Positions 28,924-36,826 of a DNA stretch of 64,000 nt are shown here, piece after piece. This DNA is from Chitinophagaceae bacterium (GTDB lineage Bacteria > Bacteroidota > Bacteroidia > Chitinophagales > Chitinophagaceae). The stretch covers positions 1-64,000 of the forward strand of contig JADJKL010000001.1 in NCBI GenBank assembly GCA_016706055.1. The letters run 5' to 3'. A program made the position numbers and the translations under genes. Position 1 is the stretch's first letter. Every line of letters begins with the position of its first letter. The notes under the pieces were generated by a model that worked only from the letters and a program-made list of their open reading frames with translations, searched no databases and was not told the DNA's origin.

Positions 28924-29058
28924 TTTTTTTTTGGAGCCCAGCTTCAGTTCCTTGAGCATCTTTCGTTGCGTCGCACTCTTGTACTTTCTGTAATTCTACT
29001 CAGCAAGACTTGTAACACTCAAACTTCTTTTGCTTATTTCTTTATATTTATAACTCGT

Positions 29059-29997
29059 ATGAAATTTTATTTGGGTGTAACAGATAATAATTGGTATAAA
29101 TTCCTATCTCAGCAAAATAGAGAAGATATTAACTTCTGGAAACCTGGCGGCAATACTTCTTTCAACGTACTTACTCCCGGTTGCCCATTTCTTTTCAAAC
29201 TAAAAGCTCCAGAAAATGCAATTGCAGGGATTGGATTCTTTTCAAGTTTTACATTTTTGCCATTATCAATGGCATGGGATGTTTTTGATAAAGGAAATGG
29301 ATGTAATTCTTTGCAAGAGTTACAAAGGATGATTTTACCATTACGTAAAGACAAGAGTGAACAAAATCCAACTATTGGATGCATTGTATTAACCAATCCA
29401 ATTTTTTTTAAGAAAGAAGACTGGATTCCAATTCCTGAAGATTGGAGCTCTAACACTGTACAAGGAAAATCTTATTCAACAGATACACAAATTGGCCAAC
29501 AGCTTTGGCATAAGGTTGAACTTTTACTTCATAAATATTTATACCATGTTTCTGATGAAGCAAAAAGCCAACTTATATTAGAAGATTCACAAGCCATGTA
29601 TGGTAAACCTGTATTAACTAAAGTCAGATTAGGGCAAAGTGCATTCAGGGTTTTAGTTACGGATGCATACAATAGAAAATGTGCAATATCCGGAGAAAAG
29701 ACTTTGCCAGTATTAGAAGCAGCACATATTAAACCATATGCAGAATCCGGTCCACATTTTATTTCAAATTCTTTGCTGCTTCGATCAGACTTACACAAAC
29801 TATTTGATACTGGATATTTAACCGTAACAAAAGATTTAAAAGTTGAAGTAAGTAAAAGAATTAAAGAAGAGTTTGAAAATGGAAAAGAGTATTATCGCTT
29901 TCATGGAAACGATATATTTAACTTGCCAAATAGAGGATTAGATAAGCCAGAAACTAAGTTTCTGGAATGGCATAATGAAAATATTTTTAGAGACTAG
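29059..29997 (+). CDS. HNH endonuclease with N-terminal EVE/PUA-like domain
   Basis: A 312-residue nuclease. The C-terminal HNH part has CAISGEKTLPVLEAAHIKPY (paired-His core near residues 208-225), then SNSLLLRSDLHKLFD, completing the beta-beta-alpha metal fold. Only one Cys pair partner is visible, so the outer zinc site is reduced. The first 150 residues (FYLGVTDNNWYKFL, NFWKPGG, PGCPFLFKLKAP, IAGIGFF) resemble the EVE/PUA-like domains that read modified bases in type IV restriction enzymes. This suggests modification-dependent restriction. ATG 29059 is chosen; upstream codons from 28966 read through a repeat. It converges on the NACHT gene. Confidence 0.75.
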   Translation: MKFYLGVTDNNWYKFLSQQNREDINFWKPGGNTSFNVLTPGCPFLFKLKAPENAIAGIGFFSSFTFLPLSMAWDVFDKGNGCNSLQELQRMILPLRKDKSEQNPTIGCIVLTNPIFFKKEDWIPIPEDWSSNTVQGKSYSTDTQIGQQLWHKVELLLHKYLYHVSDEAKSQLILEDSQAMYGKPVLTKVRLGQSAFRVLVTDAYNRKCAISGEKTLPVLEAAHIKPYAESGPHFISNSLLLRSDLHKLFDTGYLTVTKDLKVEVSKRIKEEFENGKEYYRFHGNDIFNLPNRGLDKPETKFLEWHNENIFRD

Positions 29998-30009
29998 TTC
30001 GATTTAATA

Positions 30010-32522
30010 CTAGCCCTTATCCATTCCTGTCAAACTTAAATAATGCCTCTTAATTCTTTCTTTGAATTGATTTTGAATGTACTCATTATTCTTAGTAGCA
30101 ATATTTCTGATTTTAAATTTAATTTTTTTCTGGGTATTTATTAATTTCTTAATAGAAATATCAACATCAACGATTTTAAACCAACGACTATTAATTTCAA
30201 TATTGTCAGTCAATACAAACTCTTCCAAATATTTTGCATCTTTCGTTTGAATTGCTAAGCAATATGATAAGCTATATAATGTTATATCACACATATTTAA
30301 CTTGGAATTGTCCATTAAAAGTTTAGTCCAAATTCGCTCAAGGTCACTCTTAAAGTCTTCCATTGCAAAAAACTCCATAAACATATCACGGAGGTTCAAT
30401 ATAATATCTAACAAAGTTTGATCCCTTAATTTTGCAAGCTGTCTATTTTGTAGCTCTGGATCATCTTCGGAATTAACTAAAATATTGATAAACTCCTTGG
30501 AAAATTCGTCAAACATTTTTATCATGCTCAATAGGACATCTCTTCTAACATCATTATCAATATTATGAGCTGCTAGTAAAACTTGAGATGCATGAGCAAA
30601 GTGATTAAATTTTTTTTCTCCATCAGCAGGGAAAAACTCCAATTTTGCAATTCTTTTTAAAACATCTGGATAGTCTGTTTTATTACCTGCATAAAATATG
30701 TTAGGGTTTAACCACCATTCATCATAAAAATTTCTAACTAAAATATCATCGTCTTTATGGTCAAATTTTTGTGCCGCTAAGTATTCCTGAATGGTCAAAT
30801 GAAAAAACTTATATTCTCCATTAAATTCATCCTTTATTAATATAGATGTCCTATCACACAAATTCCTCAGATGTTCTGCAGAATCTTGGGGCCCTCCAAG
30901 ATTTTTTCTAGTTGACAGGTCAGTTATAAAATCCTCCAAATCTGATGCAGAAATTGAAATCATCTTATTTTTATGCATATGATCTGCAATGGTTTGAAGT
31001 ACAAATTCTTTTTTTGAATCTCGAACTGCTCAGAAATACCTTTTGATTGATCCCATCTATTTAAAAAAAGATCGATAAACTTTTTATACAACTCAGTGAT
31101 ATTTTTAGGCAACTCCTTTATGTCAATATTTTTTTCTTTAAAGAGAATTGCTAGTAGTATAGAAGTTAATGGTGTTTTAGGAAAAGCTTTAAGCAGACTA
31201 CCTTTACGAACCATTTTCACAAAGCTATTAAACTGAGTACCATGTCCCAATATTTTTTCACCAATTGAAACAATATCACTAGCCGTCACTGGCATTAATT
31301 CAAATTTTTCAAAATAATCATCAATAACACTATTATTGGTTATATAGTCATTTGTTCTCGAGCTTAAAACTATTTGTATATTATTATATTTCTTTAGTTC
31401 AACAAGCTCCTTAATAATTTTATCCCTTGACTCTTTAATGGGAACTTCATCAAGTCCATCTAGAATAATTAATATTCTATCTTTAACATTTTCAACTTGA
31501 AAATCCAAAGATGTTTTACCTCTAAAAACTGACCTTATCTCTTGGATTATGGAACTACCATTATTAACTTTAAAAATTTCTCCTAACTGTATATAAAATA
31601 AATAAGGACTGTTATATCTATCTAAAAAATCTCTTCCGAGTTTTTTTAAAATTGTCGTTTTACCTGAAGTTGCAATTCCATGAAGTAAAATATATTTTTG
31701 ATTGCTAATGACTCCTTCAATTTCAGGCAAGAATTTAATTGGTATGATGTTATAATTAGAACTATCTTTTAAATATTCATCTCTTTCCTCCTTTCTTTTC
31801 TTAGCCCTTGCCTTTAGTTTTATTTGAAATTCATCTAAAGCCTGAACTTTAACACCAAAATCGGCTTCTAACATTTTAAGACTCAGGTTATACGAAAGAA
31901 TCGAAAGAGCATAATTTTTATAATTTTCTAAATGCATATCAGCCGTCACAATATTCCCAACTCTAACTTTTATATCTTCGAAATGCTCTAATGTTGCATA
32001 CATATAAACTACTAATGCACTTTCAACAGTATCATAAATCTCTCTAACAGTAGGTTGAGGGGCATTATGAACTGTATTTCTTTCTACAACAGATCTGCAT
32101 ACATGTTCTAAAAAGTTTGGCATCCCAATGTAATATCGTAAATGGCCTGCATCAAGAGTAGGATTATCAACTAATAACCCCAACTCTTTCAAACAAAAAA
32201 TTAGGTTTTTAGTCTTATCTCTAGTTAAATCTCTTCCTGATATAATAAAAATTATTTTTTTAAGAAAGGGTTCTAAACTATTCAATATGCTTTTACATTG
32301 ATTAATCCCTCCAGGCTTTGACCCATAAATTTCAAAAATTGCTTCTAATATGGGTTCTGCTAAACCATCTAGGTTTTTATTCCCTGTCTTATGAAATATA
32401 ATATTTTTGAACAACTCAATTCCATTGTCAAAATTCTCATAAGAAGGGTCAGCATTTTTTTCAAAAACACCTTTTATGTTATTCCCTATACTTTTTTTTA
32501 CATGTCGCCAATGATCCTTCAT
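30010..32522 (-). pseudogene. NACHT-family STAND NTPase, likely anti-phage, frameshifted
   Basis: About 838 residues. The NTPase core is clear: Walker A HGIATSGKTT (near 281-289), Walker B ILIILDGLDEVP (near 350), and the sensor VLSSRTNDY, followed by the helical region ending FFHLTIQEYLAAQ that is typical of NACHT proteins. There are no leucine-rich or WD repeats; the last 270 residues are helical. The first 250 residues match no family I recognise and are probably the effector; they contain VERNTVHN near 148, faintly like a HEPN RNase motif. A single base missing in the T7 run at 31009-31015 splits the frame; restored it reads EIQKKEFVLQTIADHMHKN. Family members sense phage and trigger abortive infection. 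Confidence 0.82.
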
Positions 32523-32730
32523 ATGCCTAAATTAATTTTAATAAATACTTAGAAACAGTTATCCCAATAATTTCATACATATTGAGTTTACTCCTCCTAA
32601 AGTATAAAAAAAATGGAATCAATTGTAAAATACTGAAAATCAAGATACCGCAGAAAATTAATAAATACATATTGCTAATTTTAGATTACGAAACTATACT
32701 TCTTAAATGCAATGTACTTGCACCCTGATT

Positions 32731-33733
32731 TCAATATTTATTAATTGCCTCATTCAAATGACTTATCATTTCTTTTCTCAATGAGACAGGTTTTATTATT
32801 TCGATATCAGGAATATAACTCAGTAATACAGACCGAAGTTCATAATTACAAATAAGAAAAAGACGAATTATAACATCCTTATTCCTATAAGTTTTTATTA
32901 CCTCCTGGCTAAAATGAACTGGTTTAGTTAATATGTAAGGAACTTGTTTAGCCGAAACTTTTACCTCGATATATTGCGGAGCTTCGCCAATTGGCTTAGA
33001 AACCCCAATAAGATTGTCAAAGTATGTTTTTGGATCAAACAAGTCATTCAAGACAAATTTCTCATTTGAGTTTTTAATTTCTTTAATCCTATCTAATGCA
33101 AAATTTGTGATATATTTTCGCATTCCTTTCTACCTATTGCAAACCACCTATTTCGATACTCTTTTAAAAGATAAGGGTGAAATATGCAGTTTACTAATTC
33201 CTCAGATTTAAATGGCTTATAGCTAATACGTATTGGCGATTTGCCCCTGATTGCTGCGAAAATATCATCCGAAAAATTAAGTCCCTGTGAAACCGTATGT
33301 TTTTCAAACTGAATTATTGACTCCCCCTTTTCAATGTTTGTATCAACTCTACTCTTCAATTTATATATTATATCATCAACATCTTGTATAATTTTAAAAT
33401 CACTTACTTGTCTTAAAATGTTAATTGCATCATTCAAATATGAAATTTCTTCATTGTTGATTGGCAAATTTTTAACTGAGTAATTTGAGTCGCTATAATA
33501 AAAAAAATGTTTTGACCTTCTTTTCTCTTTTCTATCGGTGCCATTTTATCAAACTTCAAATATTTGATATCATCTTGAATTGTCCTTTTGCCAATTGATT
33601 TCCCATACCTGTCTTTAAGTTTATCATTTATAGCATCAATTAATTTTTGAAGAGTCCACTTTCTATATTGATTCCTTAAACATTCGTCTATGATCTCAAT
33701 GCGAAGCGCAAAGTCTTTATTTTTTGGCATCAT
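32731..33733 (-). pseudogene. WYL-domain transcriptional regulator, two frameshifts
   Basis: About 334 residues. The N-terminus (from ATG 33733) is a winged helix (DECLRNQYRKWTLQKLIDAIND, SIGKRTIQDDIKYL), the middle is the WYL ligand domain (IRISYKPF, IFHPYLLKEYRNRWFAIGRK) and the end is a WCX-like effector domain (VIIRLFLICNYELRSVLLSYIPDIEIIKP). One base is missing in the homopolymers at 33500-33513, and another at the T3 run 33127-33129. WYL proteins of this shape (CapW/BrxR type) repress defence genes until infection. It lies upstream of the NACHT gene on the same strand with a 208-base gap that shows no gene, and divergently from the 53-residue gene. Confidence 0.8.
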
Positions 33734-33829
33734 GAAAATTTGGTTTTTAAATTTACAATTAAATAATCGCAAACAAAGTGCAAATACATTGCATTGTGCA
33801 TGACTAATTTCACCCCATGTTATATTTCG

Positions 33830-33963
33830 ATAGCCATAATGAAAATCAGTTAGTTCATTCTATAAAGAATAGTAGACTGAACTCCTACTGGTAAGAGTTT
33901 AAGAGAGAAATTGTCTTCACTCTCATTGTTGAAGACATATAAATCTTAATGCATTATGGCTAT
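33830..33963 (+). ncRNA. candidate structured leader RNA enclosing a start codon
   Basis: A perfect 12-bp inverted repeat, ATAGCCATAATG (33830-33841) and CATTATGGCTAT (33952-33963), closes a region that itself contains hairpins: ATTCT/AGAAT (33857-33870), AGTAG/CTACT (33871-33889) and TGTCTTCA/TGAAGACA (33912-33937). The right arm covers the ATG of the 53-residue gene (33956), so the closed fold would hide the start codon. Such a match within this span is unlikely by chance, but the AT-rich background lowers the weight of the short stems. Confidence 0.5.
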
Positions 33964-34117
33964 AGGTAGAACTGCTAAGACCGGAGAGGTTTGTCCGGAA
34001 AGCGGTGTTTGGGAAGTAGTTGGCTCCCCAAGCACAACAGCCCCAATTGCTAACGGTAATCGCATGCCTCCTTACAGTGGCAAGGCAGTTACTTGGAAGT
34101 TAATTATGTTGGCTTAA
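33956..34117 (+). CDS. conserved-looking 53-residue protein
   Basis: A short gene, 53 residues, starting MAIGRTAKTGEVCPESGVW and ending PPYSGKAVTWKLIMLA. The composition is balanced, with Gly/Pro turns, one Cys and two Trp, and the layout (TGE-x-CPESG-x-W ... GN-x-MPPYSGK-x-x-W) recalls small YjzC-like proteins: two short hairpins that may pack as a mini beta-sheet. It is a self-contained unit with a structured leader in front and a 14-bp terminator 8 bases behind. It sits divergently from the WYL regulator, so it may be part of the defence island. Function unknown. Confidence 0.7.
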   Translation: MAIGRTAKTGEVCPESGVWEVVGSPSTTAPIANGNRMPPYSGKAVTWKLIMLA

Positions 34118-34124
34118 TTATTTT

Positions 34125-34157
34125 AAGGATGCAATATTATAAATATTGCATCCTTTT
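34125..34157 (+). terminator. strong terminator after the 53-residue gene
   Basis: Perfect 14-bp stem (34125-34138 with 34142-34155) with a 3-nt loop and trailing TT, eight bases after the stop codon. Confidence 0.85.
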
Positions 34158-34282
34158 AATTCTGCCCCTGCAGGTGTTCATCAAAAAGAACCACGCCGCT
34201 GTTGTGTCTTGTGTGCTGGCAATGCAGCATAGCAAAGAGACCAACAGCATTAATTATAGTAAGATTTTCTCCGTTTTCATTC

Positions 34283-34360
34283 AGATTGCTTCGTCCCTTC
34301 ACCATTCCATCTCTGCGAAACTTCCAGTTTCGCAGTCCTATTCTATCGCTTACAGCGATA
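34283..34360. repeat. repeat unit with two hairpins upstream of SRAP gene
   Basis: Begins with AGATTGCTTCGTCCCTTCA (34283-34301), repeated exactly at 35487-35505. Two hairpins follow: CTGCGAAACT/AGTTTCGCAG (34313-34335) and TATCGCT/AGCGATA (34344-34360). It resembles small palindromic intergenic repeats. The rest of the gap 34158-34395 shows nothing convincing. Confidence 0.6.
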
Positions 34361-34395
34361 AAAACATCCTGCTCAAAATTTATTAACTTGTAGCC

Positions 34396-35158
34396 ATGTG
34401 TAATTTTTATGGTCACAAAGTAAGCAGGATGGATTATATCCGTTTAAAGCGGATAGAAAAAGAATTAGGAACAATAGCAGCTTTAAACGAGTTAGAGATT
34501 TTAAAAAATGGATTTGCCTATGGCAATGCTCCCATACTCCGCAAATCTGCTCCCGATGATTTTGAAATTATATCTGCACATTGGGGAGTTCATTCCTTCA
34601 TGGATAGATAATGTAAAACAGTTAGAAACAGCAAGAAAGCAGGGCATCCCCTGGCTCAATGCCCGGTCAGAAACATTGTTAACCAGTAAAATGTTTAGAG
34701 ATGCTGCATTAAACAGAAGGTGTCTGGTATTAGCATCACATTTCTACGAGTGGCGGCACTACAAACCCGAAGGTGCAAAAAAAGAAATTGCTTATCCTTA
34801 TGCTATTGAAGTAGTAGATGCAGATTACTTTTACATGGCAGGCATTTACAATAGCTACACCAATCCCGATACAGGAAAAATTCTTACCAGCTTCGCCATC
34901 ATTACAGGTCCGGGAAATGAGTTAATGGAAACAGTACACAGTAAAAAGAAAAGACAACCAACAATCCTTACAGAAGATTTGGCCTGGAAGTGGATTATGG
35001 AAGAGTTAGAAGAACCAGAAATAAAACAAATAGCTTCCTATCAATTACCATCCGAATACATGACCGCCTATACAATCAAAAAAGATTTTAAAACTGCTGC
35101 AGATCCATTAGAGCCATTTGAATATGAAGATTTACCACCACTAGATATAGCAGTATAA
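34396..35158 (+). pseudogene. SOS response-associated peptidase (SRAP/YedK/HMCES), frameshifted
   Basis: About 253 residues. The family covalently traps abasic sites in single-stranded DNA through Cys2. Met-Cys at the start (MCNFYG), the Asn of LNARSET, the Glu of SHFYEW and the His of METVHSKKKRQP are all present, so the active site is complete. One extra G in the G4 run at 34583-34586 breaks it; with G3 the joint reads SAHWEFIPSWIDNV, as in relatives. Its stop codon overlaps the ATG of the following small gene (TAATG), which indicates coupling. Confidence 0.88.
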
Positions 35159-35466
35159 TGGAATGGATATTACATTTAAGTTACAAGGGCAAAACCTTTA
35201 AGCAAAAAGCCATCCTTGAATACAAGAGCCGCCAGATATTTCGAATACTGGTAGATGGCTCAAAAGATAGTTTGCTATTAGAAAATGATTACCCGGCTAT
35301 AAGATTTAAAAATTCAAAAAGAGGTGTGCGGTGGAAAATTCGTAAAGGAAAGCTCGATGCAGCCGATAAAGATTCTGCACAGTTACTCGTTGATATATTT
35401 AGTCAATTGGAATTTTTAATGAAAAAAGATTTCAAAGAAATATATCCTGATGAATTATTTATCTAA
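35158..35466 (+). CDS. small conserved-type protein coupled to SRAP
   Basis: A 102-residue basic protein with no recognised domain. It starts on the last base of the SRAP stop codon. The first half is predicted beta (MEWILHLSYKGKTFKQKAIL, QIFRILVDGSKDSLLLEND) and the second is helical (DSAQLLVDIFSQLEFLM). High Lys and Arg content (RFKNSKRGVRWKIRKGK) would allow nucleic-acid contact. Because it is translationally coupled to an abasic-site repair protein, a helper role is plausible but unproven. Confidence 0.7.
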   Translation: MEWILHLSYKGKTFKQKAILEYKSRQIFRILVDGSKDSLLLENDYPAIRFKNSKRGVRWKIRKGKLDAADKDSAQLLVDIFSQLEFLMKKDFKEIYPDELFI

Positions 35467-35486
35467 AAGAAGAACTGAAATAGTAA

Positions 35487-35640
35487 AGATTGCTTCGTCC
35501 CTTCAACATCCCATTCCCATACAAACAGCACCAACGGTCTCGCAATGACGATACAACAAACGAGGTTCGTCATTGCGAGGCCAATACCAAACTGCCACAA
35601 TCACAAAAAACATCAAATGGCCAAAGCAATCTCGTCGTTA
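35487..35640. repeat. MITE-like composite inverted repeat
   Basis: Left arm begins AGATTGCTTCGTCCC and reaches CTCGCAATGACGA; right arm begins TCGTCATTGCGAG and reaches AAAGCAATCTCGTCG. The inner arms pair over 12-13 bases around a 15-nt loop, and AGATTGCTT and AAGCAATCT pair at the ends. No transposase. This belongs to the widespread GTCATTGCGAGG/GAAGCAATCT repeat style. The remaining bases of 35467-35832 show nothing else, apart from the short convergent spacer before dinD. Confidence 0.65.
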
Positions 35641-35832
35641 ACAAGTCTCCAAGCCTGCTCTCAATATAAAATAGTTCTTGTTGATTGAAAATATAAAGCT
35701 CAAAGGCTGCCGGATGGCAGCGGAAAGCCCGCAGCGTAGCGAGGACTTGCAGCGAACAGCCGGAACTACAGTTGAGTAAAGAACCGAACGATGAGAGTCC
35801 CAAATCCATTCACAACTCACCTTATCGCTTTT

Positions 35833-36693
35833 CTACTTTCCTTTCTTTGATTTTTTTGCGCCGCCCGGTTTTTTGGGAGTTATTTTCTTTGCCTCATTTT
35901 CCAATTTACGTTGTACTTTTTTTACATCTTCCGCAGCAGGCAATTGCTCCGGTTGCACACCCCTTTCATTCAGCATTTTTCGTACGGCCAGATTATTATC
36001 AACATGTTCTTTGCCAATGGCGGTACTGCCTTTCAGATTTTTCTCCACTACGTTATGGCTTGTTAGCTCTGTTGCAAAATCTTTTGCCTTTATAGTAAGT
36101 GTTGGTAAAAAATCGGCTAACGGGCGGCTGGCAGGCATTCCTAATTTTCGTTTCATATCGGTGGTGCTAAAGCCACCAAACAATGCCTGATCGCCTTTTG
36201 ACCGAATGATGGCAAAGCCTTTATCATCCACACCCCGTTCGTAAATAATACCGGATAATTTCTTTTCCGATTTCGATAATTTTTCTCTGGCTGCTACCCT
36301 TGCAATATCCAGCAACCGTTGTTCTATAATTTCCTGTCTGCGGGTTTGCACAGCAAAATATGTTTGTGCAAAAGCAATGGCCTGTTTGGATGCATCTCCA
36401 TTTTGGGCAATAAGATAACAGGCATACCTTGTCAAGGCAATATCTTCTATTTCCCGTTGAGCTCCTTTTGCTAAGTTTATCATTTTCGTGAAGCCACGAA
36501 AATGATGGGTTAATTCTTCTCCGGCATTTTCACAAGCCTTTTTCGCCTTTTCAATTGCATTGGTAAAATTCTCCCATCTGAGATAACCCAGAATAGGCTG
36601 TAGCTCTCTTGCACTCCAGCACTCAATACCTTTATAATCATAACATGCCTGTTCAAATTTTTCAAACAGTTCTGCAATCAATTCTTTTTTCAT
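35833..36693 (-). CDS. dinD: DNA damage-inducible protein D
   Basis: A 286-residue DinD homologue with the family's opening (YKGIECWSARELQPILGYLRWENF), the conserved INLAKGAQREIEDIALTRYACYLIAQNGD and the central FGGFSTTDMKRKLGMP, then a Lys-rich tail ending in KKSKKGK. E. coli DinD is SOS-induced and disassembles RecA filaments. ATG 36693 is preferred over the GTG two codons earlier. It faces the SRAP unit tail to tail, so two DNA-damage genes adjoin the defence island. No obvious LexA-type box was found by eye. Confidence 0.92.
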   Translation of the reverse strand: MKKELIAELFEKFEQACYDYKGIECWSARELQPILGYLRWENFTNAIEKAKKACENAGEELTHHFRGFTKMINLAKGAQREIEDIALTRYACYLIAQNGDASKQAIAFAQTYFAVQTRRQEIIEQRLLDIARVAAREKLSKSEKKLSGIIYERGVDDKGFAIIRSKGDQALFGGFSTTDMKRKLGMPASRPLADFLPTLTIKAKDFATELTSHNVVEKNLKGSTAIGKEHVDNNLAVRKMLNERGVQPEQLPAAEDVKKVQRKLENEAKKITPKKPGGAKKSKKGK

Positions 36694-36800
36694 ACTCACT
36701 TGTTATGTATTAAAGATATTAAATTTCTCTGCTTTACCAGCCGTAGGCATGCCGGAACAAAGAGGATTTTAGCTCTTACTGTACACTCGGCATTCACCAC

Positions 36801-36808
36801 TATCTTTG
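36801..36808 (+). promoter_or_regulatory. promoter -7 element TATCTTTG for the carboxylase gene
   Basis: TATCTTTG (TAnnTTTG) lies 19 bases before the ATG at 36827. The upstream in-frame TTG at 36806 falls inside this element, which argues for ATG 36827 as the true start. Confidence 0.5.
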
Positions 36809-36826
36809 CCCTCTAACGAAATAAAT

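Noticed and set aside
28924..29058. Early start of the HNH gene at 28966
   Set aside because: It reads through intergenic repeat-like sequence; the EVE-like domain begins at ATG 29059.
33830..33963. Retron-type non-coding RNA (inverted arms with inner hairpins)
   Set aside because: No reverse transcriptase gene is present anywhere in the window; the following gene encodes a 53-residue protein.
34156..34416. 86-residue minus-strand frame
   Set aside because: It runs across two hairpins, a terminator and a repeated segment and crosses the SRAP start; no domain or signal.
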